Counted from the first letter of the stretch, positions 45,205-57,649 are shown. The stretch: 64,000 nucleotides of DNA from Acanthosoma haemorrhoidale (GCA_930367205.1 OV884015.1:81272841-81336840), one strand, 5' to 3'. The notes: generated by a model not told the origin, from the letters alone. A program made the numbers and translations.

Positions 45205-48200
45205 ACCGATCCGGCAGTCATTTTTCTATAAATATTATTCTCACAACAAAGTGATATTAACGTTGTGTGTTTGTATGATAATTGTTTAAGGGCACATTGA
45301 GAACTGTTTATATACATATGTGTCGTGAACATAAACAATTTAAATAAATCGTAAAAAAATATTAGACGTTTTAACCCTATTACCGCGAATGAAATGAAAT
45401 GCCTTGAGTGTTTTATTTTTTAAAAAAATGTATATGGTGTGTTATTTGAGAAATATTGTAAAGTAGGGAAAGTAAAACAATTGTTGTTACATTTATTAAA
45501 TCTCCCAGCTCTTTTCTTTTACAACCATTATGATACGACGACAAATTTAATTAAATGTACAAAACGCTGCTACTGAACGCCCACCAACAACTGACACCCG
45601 CTAATGTAGAATTGTGTATGTGTCGGACTCTCCGTATGACCTATTTTTTGATGGCCGTTACTCTCCCAATGTTCCTGTAATAATCCATAAAACGTTTTCT
45701 AGCTGCAAATGGCGAGTATAACGTTCCTTGGGTCTACTGGTCTAAACATAGGCCTTGCGATCATTTAATCAAATCCAGATTGCAGGTGCTTCGCAAGGGT
45801 AAATACGATAATTGGGACATGGCAAACATGCGTGTTTGGCCAAATGACAATGATATCTGGCCTCGTGCTCCTTCATTCTGCAGATTATTTTTGCGTGATA
45901 ATCTTCTTTCAATATTTAGTATTCTCTTCTTACACATGGGACCCATTTATTGACAAGGGGGGCACAAGGGGTAATACATACGTCTATGTGTGATCGTAAA
46001 AACGACACTGGCAATCTGGAATTCAGAAGAATGCCTATGTTATCTCGAACTACTCTGGTTAGTTTTTGACTATTCGATAATATTGGAAAAGATGCAAAAA
46101 TAAAATTAAATGTAAAAAAGTTGAGTGAGATCACAAAATTTACAGCTGCGAAAACAATTTTAATGACTTTATATAATTATAGTCAACTAGAAAGGCCTCA
46201 CATTCATCAGGTTAAGATCATTTGGCCTTATATTACAACTGGATAGTTGAGGGTAATAAAACAGGTTTATAAAACTTTGCTCAGCACTTAATGTCTTTTA
46301 CAGACCTTAAATAAGAATGCAGAAATAAATAGAAAATGTAGCTAAAAATAAGAAAGGTTGTTTTGAGACTTTCAGGTCACTTGTTGAGCAAGATCTCTTC
46401 GCAAACGTACGGAATTCAGTAGTACAAATCTTCACGAAATCTTCGAAAAGCCACCATTTCTTTCGATTTTCGGCACTATCGCCATCACCTTCTTTTGCTC
46501 GCTCTTTAATTTAATTCATGCATTCATTGCCGTAGGTTCTAGCCCTGGCCAGTTGTGGAGTTATAATCGACTCAGAGACGCCCACAAGTCTTATCAAGTG
46601 GCTTCGTCTGTCCATGAATGGGTATTGTTGTCCAAGTGTGAGCCACTTCGTTTTTCATTTGTGTTATAGTCCTAATTTAATTTTATGACGAGAGGCAATC
46701 ATAAGCATCTGATAGATATAGTAAATTAATGTTCCAACAAATGATAATCATGAGGTCAAGGTCATTAATTTGATACAATACTTGTATAATAGAAGCTATT
46801 ATTATTAACTATAAACTATAACTATTTTTGATTTCTAAGTAATTCATCGATGACTTCATCGCTTTTTTTCAGGAAGTTGTTATTAGTTTTAGTACCGACG
46901 GGTGATTCATTACATGGAACCTAGCAAAATAGACCCAAAACAAAAGTACAAAAAAAATTTACATTTTTGATGCTATGTAATTTGTTAATAAACGATACAA
47001 TCCATTTTATGAAGTTGGCTATATATTATTCTTCATTCATTATCGACATAAATAGACATTTTTCATCTATGAAAGAAGAAGGTCATGAAATTTTTATATT
47101 TCTAGCTCTATAGAACAGAGTCACTACAGTTAGTTCTACAGATCTAATACCTGCAGATATAATGGTGAAAACATGAAAAATTTTGGTTTTGAAAAATCTA
47201 AAAATATCCTAACGCATCTGGTTCATATTGCTAATTTTTAAGATTGCGTACGGATAACATACTTAAAATTTTAAATTCTCAAACACTTCAAAAACAGTAT
47301 AGTTAAGATTACGGTATTCAAAAATTAATCTTAATAGCCAACTTTGTTTTATAACGCATTACCTATTTAGTTTTCTTTGTTCAAAAGACCGATTTTTGTT
47401 AACTAGAAAATGGTTTACTAATGGAAAAAATAGGAGGAACAAAGAGGAGCAAGCTATTTTTCGCCTGGTTTTTAGGGATATAAAAATAAATTGAATGTGC
47501 CAGGTTATCTTCAGAGGTAAGGGGGTGTGTACAAGGGAGAGGGGCTAGGGCGGAGACGAGGCTAAAACCGCCCCGTGTTGACAGGTACTACAGTTGGGAT
47601 CAAAGAAAGAAGAAGGTTTTGAAACATTGCTAATGCAGAATTGTGTCACGAGACTTGAAGAATTGAATATTTCGTCCTCTTCCAGCCTTGTAAATTAGCA
47701 GTGTTTATACATGCAGTCCTTTATATAAATTAAATATTAATATGAGATATAGTAACATCCTTCGATCAATTATTTTTCATTCATATAACTTGTGGCGTCT
47801 CTCTACTCAGGTCAGTCTAAATTACTTCCTCTCTTCTGGACTGGTTGTAATTCTTTCATCTTCAGGTGAGGTTCTTAGATTATTCAACAATGTTAGATGG
47901 CCTAGCCACCTCTTGCTCCTAACCTAAGCTTATTTGCCAGTAAGCTAGGTTTTGTGGTTCTTGCCCATCATCATCAGCCGTTACCGTCGATGTCAAAGTG
48001 TACTAGAAACCATAAGTAGAGAAACCTACATCCATATTTGTCAGTGTTGTTAATGTGTAAGAGGGTCTCATTGACTAATGGATTTACGGTGAATAAATTT
48101 CACATTTTACAGTTAAGGCCGAAACTGAGAAAATAATATTGTTTATTTATTTACGAAAACTACAGTGGCTGCACGGTTTACTGTCAATCGTTCTCCAGTG

Positions 48201-48405
48201 AATATGGAGCTTATTTTGGGAGGGGAGGGATATCATCAATACAATAGCTAGTGGTAGCTTTTTTTGTATGGGGGTTTCTTTATATAAATCAGTGGATATT
48301 TTAGTTATAGTATTAATATTATTTTATTTTTTTGTTTAGATTCGCTCTGGCGTCTGGCAACTGAATATGTAATGAGCCCATATAACATAAAATTAAATAA
48401 ATCCA

Positions 48406-48408
<3 letters not shown>
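45205..48408. other. AT-rich sequence, no gene seen
   Basis: About 3.2 kb without a supported feature. The interval 45590-46000 is slightly GC-richer, with short broken frames. A G-rich patch lies at 47510-47580. Neither shows a domain. Confidence 0.45.

Positions 48409-48463
<55 letters not shown>
48409..48463. repeat. (TC)n microsatellite, about 55 bp
   Basis: Pure TC dinucleotide run. The 70-codon Ser-Leu frame across it is an artefact of the repeat. Confidence 0.97.
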
Positions 48464-48465
<2 letters not shown>

Positions 48466-48597
48466 ATTTTATACAATTAAAACATTGTTCTTTAAGAAAA
48501 ATCTTTGATTCAAAAAATGCCAAGGCAACTGAGCCTCAGGTCAACCAGTATATATGTTTTCTGTCTAGTTCTGTAAAATTATAATTGATATTGATCT

Positions 48598-48990
48598 ATG
48601 TTTACTTTTGTTAGTTTTTGTTTATCAATTATATCGATTTGTATGGTGGATCGGAACGATAAAGCATTGATTCGTGATGAGATCACGAACGGAAATAGAA
48701 GTTTGTCAAAGATTCGCATTGATGTCCCTGTTCGGATCGCCCCCTCATGTGGTGCAGCTAGTACCAGTAATAGATTTTGGCGAGATTATAAACAACACAT
48801 TATTTTTATAAACACGTTCTGTTATGAAGCCTTGGAGTGGTTCTATTCTAGTTACCTTCAGCCCTTTCGCTTCCTCCTATCTCGGACTCCCTTAGAATAT
48901 TCTACTGAATTAGGTATCCGCAAGTTTTGGCTAACACTCAGAACTATGATATCTCTTGTTGACTCATGGATCAATTCAAAATTGAAATAG
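48598..48990 (+). CDS. 130-codon ORF of unknown function (doubtful)
   Basis: The frame starts at ATG 48598 and runs to 48990. It begins with a hydrophobic stretch of about 17 residues (MFTFVSFCLSIISICMV) that could be a signal anchor, then a charged segment (DRNDKALIRDEITNGNRSL) and a Trp/Tyr-rich C-terminal half. I recognise no domain. It is the longest open frame in the window outside transposons and microsatellites. In AT-rich DNA a frame of this length can still arise by chance, and I see no promoter or splice evidence. A chance ORF or part of an exon are both possible. Confidence 0.15.
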   Translation: MFTFVSFCLSIISICMVDRNDKALIRDEITNGNRSLSKIRIDVPVRIAPSCGAASTSNRFWRDYKQHIIFINTFCYEALEWFYSSYLQPFRFLLSRTPLEYSTELGIRKFWLTLRTMISLVDSWINSKLK

Positions 48991-51477
48991 CTAATATTTC
49001 GATCCGATAAAAACAGATCAATTTTTATCTTTATTGCCGGTCCCAAATATCTATAAATAACAATTAGGGCAGCGCAAGGACAGACATAAGCTAACGCCTT
49101 TCATATTGTTCCCAAACGCTTATCAATTTTTGTCAATCTATTTAAGCCTCTAATATACAGAACTATATAATAAAGTAATTAATTATGGATTCGCCATGTC
49201 ATTGATTAAAGCAATGTGTGCGTAAGAGTGCCAATACATCAGGGTAACGAGATAAAATCCCGATTTGATCTCAAATAAATGACTGTTTACCGGCGCTTGA
49301 ATAATATTTATTCATGTTGAAGGCTAAAAGACGCATAAACAAAAATATATTATGCAAACGCTGAGGAAAATATAACCTATTAACTTGCTTTGTTGACTTA
49401 CCCCGTTTTAGATATTTTACTTTGTTAGGCCATTAGTACGAGTTTTAAAAACATTTAAGGATTAGACTACAGTTAAGGATTCATACACCTGAAAATACAT
49501 TTAATTTTCTTTGAGACCATTTTTGGTAGGTTAATTGATAATTTGGGAACTATGAGCAATGAGACCTTTTATCGTATAGGATTGTATTGGAACCAAACGT
49601 CACATCTTCCAATCAATATTTGTATACCGTGTCCCCAATAAAATACAAAACATACATTTTTTTAAAAAGTTTATTTCAGGAAGTTTAAATTGTGTCATTA
49701 TGATCATATGACCAAACGCCAAAAATATAATCTAATTATAACATCTATTGAATATATGACAAGTTGAAGCCCAAAAACAGGTTTGAAAGCTGTTCCAAAC
49801 AGATTCACCTTTATTTAAGATATTTAAGTTCAAATTAGAAGGACAAGATTAAGACCTTTCACAATTAGCTTGGTACAAGAGGTTGAGAGCTCCTGGGCAT
49901 TTGTAGACTTTTTTAATAAAAGTTACTTCTTCCCAAAAGTCCCATGATCCGAAAAGTCAACGATGTTTAGTGTTCTTTATTTTTTCCACACCAGAAACTG
50001 TTATGTTTTCATCCCTGTGTTTGGCTGTCTGAATGCTGCGATTTATAACACGTATAGTAAGAAAGGGGTGAGTTGAAGAAGTGTGATTATTTTTTTTTTT
50101 TTTGTATGGCGGTGGGGCCCATACGATCATTGGAGACAAATATTTTCATATCATATTGCAGAACTGTGCCATCTTTAAGAAAGGGAAGAGTGTCCGAATG
50201 GTTTCCTCGTCAACTTGATGGATGAGTTCTGTTGCCTTCCATCCAAGGTAATCTTGAGCTCAGAGTACTCAAGTAGCTGGACGGTATAAGTGGGTGGTCC
50301 CAGGCCTCGTAATCCACGAGAAAGACAATAACACTGTATTAGATGGCATAAATACATGTTTCTTTTCTGATGCCTACTTGACGTTTGCCAAGGAAAGCAT
50401 CTGCTTAGAAATTAAACGATCTGCTCCTCCAAATGATTCTGCTTACGGGAACTCAGCTGTCTTCTCCATCCATCTGTTGTTTTAATAGTTGCTCTCTTTG
50501 ATTCTTGACATTACTTTTGATGCTGCAGTGGCTTAGGATACGGATGAAAAAATACTTCTTGCCACTTTGACAGGATTCCAAAAGAAGGTTCTTTATTTCG
50601 GAAACTATCTCGTCTTTTATCGTGTACTTTTTTCAAAAACGTGTAAAGGCCTCACTTGGGTGAGGCTACGATTACAAAATATGTTATTTGTTGAAAAGAG
50701 TGGATTGCGTCCGTGACAGCTGTTGTCTGGTAAGTAAAGCTAGATAAATTGAGGGATACTTGTTGAAAATTTAGTCAGTGATGATGGTTCAACGGAATCT
50801 CAAGATTTCTAATCGGAGCTCGCTCATCATGAGTTGGCAATTCCCTTGAATATCCTGGCTAACCGAATGTGGTGCAATTGTGGCATTTTTATTTCACTTG
50901 CTAACAAGTGCTGTGTCAAGTTGCGGTATTTTAAACGAGAATCTGTTGTGAATAGAGTTCGTTGTGCCACGCTCCTCCCTTTCTCCTTCGGCTAGGACTG
51001 TGTACATTGGATGTATTATAGGCTGTGACTATAATTTGCCTAAGTATTATAACGAGGGAAATCAGTGTTGAAGGCAAGGATTCCCTGTGAATAAATACTT
51101 TCAACATGTGAAGTTCGATATGCACCTGTGTAAATCCTTTGCGTGTTATTGTGGTCAACGTCTAGAATTTTAAAGCTCATTTAGCCGCATTACCATAAAC
51201 GTATGCACTGTAATCTCTAATCTGACCTTGAAGTTTTTTTCGTATATTTTGAGTATTTTTAGGGCTTAAGAACAAATTTGCTTCCATATTTGCAAACGAC
51301 GGATGATTTTGCCAATGTTTCTTGTGCACGGTTATTTGTGATCCTGAACTATTTTTAGGAGTCAAAAATGTGTTTAAATGGCAGATACTTACTATAATGT
51401 GAGTTCATTGTATATTGTGAGTTAATTTTTAGCCGTGAGATTATAAATGATTAAAAGAATTTTTTGAAAAAATATTG
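48991..51477. other. AT-rich sequence, no gene supported
   Basis: The stretch 49950-51180 is a little GC-richer and has several broken minus-strand frames (for example one around 50175-50500 with WKATELIHQVDEETI in one frame), but no identifiable domain. It may be a decayed element. Confidence 0.35.
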
Positions 51478-51755
51478 GTCTAGATCAGGTATGGGCAACC
51501 TTTGACATGTTATGGGCCAAACTTTAGTGTGCAAATACGTTCGCGGGCCGCGTTTAAAAGTAGTGCATTTTAAAGTAGTGTTCATAATTTTTAGCGATAG
51601 ATATCAGTCAGCCATGAAATAATACGACAATGTTATTACAACACAATTTATTAAAATAACAAAATGAAATGAAAAAATAGGTACCTACAGCATTAAATTA
51701 AATCGTTAAATTTAGAATTGTTACAAACTACGAAAGTTAAATAGCGACACCGAAA

Positions 51756-53561
51756 TCAATGAGACACTTGAGCTTGAATTTGGGAAACTAATTCATCGAT
51801 GTTTGGATTAATTCCACTGGTACAAAGACGTAAAGAATTTTCCAAATTATCGTCAGTCAGCCTTGTACGATGTTTTGATTTATTAACTTTCATCAATGAA
51901 AAGAACTGTTCGCATTTATAAGTACTGCCAAACGCACAAATCAATCTTCTTGCAAATTTTCTAAGCTGCGGAAAATGGTCTTCTTCGAGGTATTTTTTGT
52001 AGAAATCGCACAACTCCACGTCTTCAAATTTAGATTTTAGGAGTGAGTTTTCTTGAATCTCGATCAACTCCATTTGCAAGTGTATTGGAGCATTTTGTAC
52101 ATTACTTTTTGTTGGAGTAGCAAATAAATTGAAACAGTCTTCCATGTGTTTGAAATCGCTAAATCTGATCGAAAATTGCTCCGACAGTAACTTGAGTTCT
52201 TCAGCATATTGAGCGTAAGCAATATTTTCATACGCAGAGAGCGTGGTGAAATGGTAACTGTTACCAGACAGCATATGTGCCTCCCACAAGCGGATTTTGT
52301 TCTGAAACGCTTTCAAATGGCTGTACAAATCATTTACTAACTGTCCTTGTTTTTGAAGTTTCAAATTTAAATCATTCAAATGGCCTGTAAGGTCGACAAG
52401 AAATGCTAAGTCACATATCCATTTTGCGTCACTCAATTCAGATAGTGGTTTATCTTTTATTTGCATAAATTCTGCTATCTCATTTCTAAGCTCGTAAAAC
52501 CGTTTCAGCATTTTCCCTTTGCTTAGCCATCTGACTTCACAATAATATGTTACGTCGTCATACTCGGCTGATATTTCATCCAAAAACGCCTTGAACTGAC
52601 GATGGTTAAGCCCTCGGGATCGAATAAAATTGATGGTTTTTACTACCACATTCATAACATTCTGGAGTCGAATGGACTTAGAACACAAGTTCTGTTGGTG
52701 GATAATGCAATGAAGGACTATCAAACCATCTTTTTGCACATTTAATTCAGTTGCTTTTTCATTCAAAATTCCGATGAAACCTTTACGTAAGCCGACCATA
52801 GAAGGTGCACCATCTGTGCATACTCCAACTAATTTCGACCATGGCAAGCCAAAACTTGTGAATACCTTTTGAACTTCATTAAAAATGTCCTCTCCTGTAG
52901 TGGTTCCTTTTAGCGGCTGTAAAGCAAGCAATTCCTCAGTAATAGTGAATTCTTTATCAACACCTCGAATAAATATAGCCAGTTGAGCTATGTCAGACAA
53001 ATCGGTGCTCTCGTCTAATGCTATGGAAAATGATTCAATACCAGTCATACGGCCAGTCAATGTTGTTTTTATATCATTAGCCATCATTTCTATACGTCGT
53101 ACAACGGTTCGTCTTGACAAACTAATTTTTTCAAATTCATTTTTCTTTTCAGGACACAAAACACTGCAAACTTCTGACATACACTCCTTGATAAATTCTC
53201 CTTCGGCAAATGGTTTCAATGACTTTGCCAATTTTGAACTAACTATAAAACTAGCTTTCACAACATTATCAAGTTGTGTTCTTTGTCTATGAAATATTTG
53301 CTGCTGTTTTTCCAAATTTGCGGTAAGTTTCTGGATTTTGTCTTTTCTTATTTGTCCTGTCAGTGAGAGCAGCGTAGGATGCTTAGTTGAGTAATGCCTC
53401 TTTATATTGAATTCTTTCATCACCGAAATGGATTCATTACACATCAAACAAATAGGCTTACCATTGTGCAAGATAAAGAAGAATTCTTCAGTCCATTTTT
53501 CTTGAAACTGGCGACCCTCTGCATCTACTTTTCGTTTCCTTCCACCAGACATCATTTTCAT
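51756..53561 (-). CDS. hAT transposase (BED finger, DDE core, hATC), 601 aa
   Basis: Cut-and-paste transposase acting in the nucleus on its own element's ends. The ATG at 53561 is the first in frame, with a second Met at residue 3. A BED-type zinc finger spans about residues 25-62, with ligands C38, C41, H56 and H61. The RNase H-like core has the first aspartate in ALDESTDLSD (D183), the second in VCTDGAPSM (D250), then LHCIIHQQNLC (C285, H288) and the conserved CEVRWLSKGK (R344, W345). The helical insertion follows. The last acid is E551 in YKCEQFFSLMKVNKSKHR, inside the hATC dimerisation region that ends near LRLC. The length and motif set match the group related to vertebrate GTF2IRD2/FAM200/ZBED-type domesticated transposases and hAT-Charlie elements. 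No stop or frameshift is present, in contrast to every other transposon gene in the window. Confidence 0.95.
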   Translation of the reverse strand: MKMMSGGRKRKVDAEGRQFQEKWTEEFFFILHNGKPICLMCNESISVMKEFNIKRHYSTKHPTLLSLTGQIRKDKIQKLTANLEKQQQIFHRQRTQLDNVVKASFIVSSKLAKSLKPFAEGEFIKECMSEVCSVLCPEKKNEFEKISLSRRTVVRRIEMMANDIKTTLTGRMTGIESFSIALDESTDLSDIAQLAIFIRGVDKEFTITEELLALQPLKGTTTGEDIFNEVQKVFTSFGLPWSKLVGVCTDGAPSMVGLRKGFIGILNEKATELNVQKDGLIVLHCIIHQQNLCSKSIRLQNVMNVVVKTINFIRSRGLNHRQFKAFLDEISAEYDDVTYYCEVRWLSKGKMLKRFYELRNEIAEFMQIKDKPLSELSDAKWICDLAFLVDLTGHLNDLNLKLQKQGQLVNDLYSHLKAFQNKIRLWEAHMLSGNSYHFTTLSAYENIAYAQYAEELKLLSEQFSIRFSDFKHMEDCFNLFATPTKSNVQNAPIHLQMELIEIQENSLLKSKFEDVELCDFYKKYLEEDHFPQLRKFARRLICAFGSTYKCEQFFSLMKVNKSKHRTRLTDDNLENSLRLCTSGINPNIDELVSQIQAQVSH

Positions 53562-53783
53562 TTACTTATCGTTCGATAAACTTAATAAGAAAATAGGTAT
53601 AATTAGTAAGCACTCAAGATGCACACAAAGTCACAAAGCAAACTTATCACCACGGTAGCTCGAATAGGACTGAACTAAGTTCCGGCCATCCACCCGCTTA
53701 TATAGGCAAAATGAAGGAATGATCTAGAATCGTCTAGTGTAGAACAATACAATTGCGAAGCAATAATCCTTTGTTGCGCCGCC

Positions 53784-53835
53784 AGTGTGGCGGCAAACAT
53801 CAATGGCTTTGAACTTTGATGTTTGCCGCCTCACT
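53784..53835. promoter_or_regulatory. hairpin upstream of the hAT transposase
   Basis: Arms AGTGTGGCGGCAAACATCAA and its complement (one mismatch) flank an 11-base loop. It lies about 220 bases upstream of the transposase ATG, inside the element. hAT elements often carry repeated subterminal binding motifs for their transposase; a role here is inference. Confidence 0.5.
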
Positions 53836-53960
53836 CTTTGATGATCACCGCCACTCGGCTTGCTCGCTCACTTGATTCCATGAGTATGAGTAAGTAGTGT
53901 ATTTTTTTTTTTTTAAATTGGGTTTTTCAAAATGTCTCGCGGGCCGGATCAAATCTTACA

Positions 53961-53980
53961 GCGGGCCGGATCCGGCCCGC
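53961..53980. promoter_or_regulatory. perfect 20-bp GC palindrome near the hAT right end
   Basis: GCGGGCCGGATCCGGCCCGC reads the same on both strands and lies 23 bases from the end of the element. The half-site GCGGGCCGG occurs again at 53940 and 53980. It is a likely transposase-binding subterminal motif, by analogy with other hAT elements. Confidence 0.55.
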
Positions 53981-54011
53981 GGGCCGGCTGTTGCCCACAT
54001 ACGGTCTAGAT

Positions 54012-55440
54012 CGATGAAACAGTTTAAGTTGTTAGGTTTTCATCAAATTTATTAATAAACACTCGTTTCAATACACTATGTATGTCATCCGGTTAAAATA
54101 ATGGGTAGCTAATGGACTGATATTCATATGTAACAGTTGATAGCTTGGAATTTCCAAGATTTTATCTACTGTATATATATTTTTATAAGTCAAACCTATC
54201 TGTTACATGTTAATAGCACTTCATTAGTTACCGACCTGCACTTATATCTAATTCATTTTGTGTTGCTTTCTTTTGTAACTAATCTTTGTTACTAACTATT
54301 TATAGTTAGGTATGTTTAATACCTACACCGTAGGTTCATGTGATCAGAACCTGATGCACTCATACGTAGTATGTAATTAATGATAAAATAACAGCTCTGC
54401 TATACTAAGTATACTTTACTTATGTTATTGACTCCTAAAATAGTTCCAGCTCAAGATTTAGTGAACATCCGTCGTTTGCAAATGTGGAAGGATTTGTTTT
54501 TCAGTTCCCATTAACTGTACGGTGAAGCGCTGTTGAAGTTATATTTAATATATAACTCTATATATATTTCCATGTTGGCCTTTAATTGGATATATTCAAT
54601 GTTCACGGATCAGGTAGACGATTGCCGTTACTCTTGCAAGGTCTGAAAATTGCTCGAAAGATGACATGGTATTACTTAAAAGATTCAACTTTAAGACAAA
54701 TGTTATTTTGATGAACGTCTACAAAGTTGTGATCGGTTGAAAAGTGTGTTGAATTGCTCACTTATGACAAGGATGAAGGTGGCAATGTTGCAACAAGTTT
54801 GATACAAATAGCTATTGTCGAGATGTGTGTGGTGAGGAATCGGTATGCGGTAAATATTGGTGGGGAGTCGGTGATTTATCTATTTACAGACAGCAAGGTC
54901 GTGGGGCCTCATGCCGATTATGAGTAAACATCTGCCTTGTCGCAGTCCTGTCTACCTCAGGTGTGAAGGACCTAGGCGATGGTCGTATTGAGGGCCTCAG
55001 CAGGTGAATCTATTTCCACTGGTGACTATTTACCCTAATTGATCCACGGATCAATACTCTCTACATTATTGTTTTTCATCATTTAAAAGATTTTTCCTTA
55101 CTTAAATGATCGTTGAATTCATTAGATCATTGGTTGATGAACCAAACTCCTGGACCATAATTAATTTAACTAAATTAGCGCATCACATTGTATTTTATAT
55201 TTGTACATTTACATCTTCGTTAGAATTGAATGGAATTGCTCTTACCAGCACTGGTGTTAGTAATGGAGTTAGGATTAGAGATAATCTTCTAACGTAATGT
55301 TCCGTAGAGAGTATAAATGAATGGTTCAGTATTTAGTACTTCCGAGTGAGTCTTAGTGCACTCCTTCCTGTTAAACAGTGAATAATTTTTTTCATATTTC
55401 ATTGTTTTTTGTAAGTTCTAGTTTTCTGGAGCGTTCATCT
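54012..55440. other. AT-rich sequence, no gene seen
   Basis: Contains no recognised element; short AT-rich palindromes (TATATATATT-type) only. Confidence 0.4.
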
Positions 55441-55449
55441 GGAAAGACC

Positions 55450-56222
55450 TGAAGAAATTCCAGTTGGAGCGCTAACACTCTTGGGTGAAGCCTTGTCCCA
55501 AAGTCACGTGGCTAAACACTTATAAACCAATCGTCGGTTACCCGGATACTCGGTCGATTCAGGAAGACAGGCAGCAACAGTACGAAACCCGGATCAATAT
55601 CGGATCTCAATGGTGGACAATATCTACTTGAGCCAGAGACCATTTCATAACGCTCTTGGTCTTAAGACAGAGTTTCCAAACAAGTTTTGAACTTCGAAAT
55701 GCACTTTATTCGGCCAGAAACGTGTTGATTTCAGACCGGACAATAAGTCGACGCCTCTGCGAAGCGAGTCAGACCCACAGACGCCCTGCCACTGGTCCAA
55801 ATCTCACCAGACAGCCTAAGTAACCAGACTTGAATTTTCACGACAATATGCAAATCAAATCGCTGATCGGAGAGTGGTTTTGTTTAGTGACGAGTCAAGG
55901 TTTGTCCTACATTCTCCAGATGGTCAGAAAAGGACGCTAAGACGTCTTGAAGAGCAGTTTTCTGCCTACACATTTTTCCAAGAAGAGTGCTTGGAAGAGG
56001 TTCTGTAATGGTGTGGGATAAAGATGGGGAGCACGCGTGGGATATGTTGAAGAGGCGTTTCAGAGCTCGGAATCATGCACCAACGACACTTGTTGAACTT
56101 GAAAACCCATTATTGGAAAAACATGCCTCAAGAGAACATTACCCGTGTCATCCTGTCAATGCCGAGCCTACTGAAAGCTGTTATACAAGAAAGAGGAGGT
56201 GCCACCAGATACTAACTCCATA
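55450..56222 (+). pseudogene. Tc1-like transposase relic, catalytic middle deleted
   Basis: Plus strand, several frames. The N-terminal region shows ALTLLGEALSQSHVAKHL (helix-turn-helix), then after stops the core start QIADRRVVLFSDESRFVLHS, which holds the first catalytic aspartate. GRGSVMVWDKDGEHAWDMLK joins two regions that are about 100 residues apart in complete Tc1-like proteins, so the second aspartate and the glutamate are deleted near 56018. The C terminus, PQENITRVILSMPSLLKAV and ERGGATRY, is characteristic of the Tc1 family. I see no convincing terminal inverted repeats around it. It is an old, inactive copy unrelated to the mariner at 35.4 kb and the element at 2.8 kb. Confidence 0.75.
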
Positions 56223-56224
56223 AG

Positions 56225-57464
56225 TAATATTTACTAACTAATTCCGTGTTTGATATTCATCCTCACATTAAAACTGTTCACAACATGTTCCTTGTTTTTT
56301 TTCTTACTGAAAAATATGAGAGGTATCACAAGATATGAAGAATGAAGTGATTCACAAAATTTGTCCTGGAGTTTGTATATTAAAATATATACATATATGA
56401 ACTTTGATTCCCAGAGGAACATAGGGTGCTGCAAAGAATTCCTTCACCCTCCTGATCCTGCCCCTCACCCTCATATTCCTCCCCCGTGTCTTTCCCTGGC
56501 GCTTCAGCTCTCCCTCGACAATCCTTTTCCTAGGCTTCCAAATATGACTCTTGTCTTGTGGGTTCTACCCGAGGGTTAGCCTCATCCCTTCCACTTAGTG
56601 TATCCAAGGTTGCCATATTCCCTTTTAGGCCGTTGAACATTTATGTATTTTCCCCTGTCATTTAACACAGCTCATACTTTCAGGGCGTCAGGATCCCTTG
56701 CAGTGATCTGTTTATAAAAAATTGGAAACTACCTCATATGTTTCTTATTAGTTTCCAGGGCTCCCATCTATAGAGTCAAACCGTCTACACGTTTGCCCGT
56801 AAAATTCCAATCTTAGTCCGTAGATGGATCTGCTGTTGGAAAATTATGAAATTGAGGTTTGGGCCTGACTCTCTTATGAATAATGATCTGATTATATCCA
56901 TGCTCGATTTTCTTCAGATAGTTCCAGTAATTGTCTTAACAAAAACACATATCCGTAATGATGATAGTTGTTAAATATATCTTCAGTTTATAGTTTACCA
57001 TTTTATGACTACGGCAACTCATAGTCAGATAATTGTAGGTGTTGTACATATCTGTGTTGTATAAGATGATCGAGCGCTTCTTATCTGTTTGGAAGTAGAA
57101 CCTATTCTCTCCCTTACCACTTACGAACAGCTCCTCAGTAGTGGGCAGTTCTGGATTTGATCACGTTAAACAAAATTGGTGACATTAATTCATTCAGAAC
57201 TACATCATGATCATTGCTACGTTGTCACTAATGACCATAATTATTCAGTTTTTTAGACAACGATCAAATATAGCATACCTAAAATGTTTATCTTGGATTA
57301 GTCAAGACCGAGATTGGAAGTACCGTTGACAAAACACTTTTTCAAATTTTTTTCACAATAAATGACTTTGACACCTCTCGATATTGTTGCTTCTAAGTGT
57401 AGCTATATATATTTATCTGTCATATGTTTATAAGTTGCTACATAAGACTACAAACCCTTGCCTA
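56225..57464. other. AT-rich sequence with pyrimidine-rich block at 56440-56560
   Basis: 56440-56560 is rich in CCT and CTCCC, similar in flavour to family C but not alignable by eye. Nothing else is recognised. Confidence 0.35.
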
Positions 57465-57649
57465 GGTACCCCTAGGCTCCACCCTCGGTAGACTCTCACT
57501 ACCTTCCTGATTCCACCCGCCTCCTTTAGGCATACCCCACCCTATATCCTTCTCATACATCCTTCAAATGGGGGACTCCCCTTAGTGAAAGGCACTCATT
57601 AGCCCAAAGTAATTTTCCCACATCCTATTTTATAAGTTTGAGAGCTAAG

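Larger units (their letters stand above)
51486..54003 (-). mobile_element. complete hAT transposon (Charlie/BED type), 2518 bp
   Basis: Both ends are flanked by the identical octamer GTCTAGAT (51478-51485 and 54004-54011), the 8-bp target duplication of hAT elements. The left end is CAGGTATGGGCAACC; the right end read inward is CGTATGTGGGCAACAGCC, sharing GGGCAAC. Subterminal GGCCCGC/GCGGGCC motifs occur on both sides, once near 51542 and several times at 53938-53990. The interior holds one intact transposase on the minus strand, with about 440 bases between its start and the right end and 270 bases between its stop and the left end. Ends, gene and duplication are all intact, so this copy looks recent and may be competent to move. 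Confidence 0.95.

Noticed and set aside
47510..47580. G-rich patch that might form a quadruplex
   Set aside because: The G runs are irregular and mixed with A; no clear four-run pattern of three or more G.
48372..48584. 70-codon frame with a Ser-Leu run
   Set aside because: Same artefact over the (TC)n tract at 48409-48463.
52990..53579. Plus-strand frames inside the hAT element
   Set aside because: They overlap the transposase gene on the opposite strand and have no recognisable domain.
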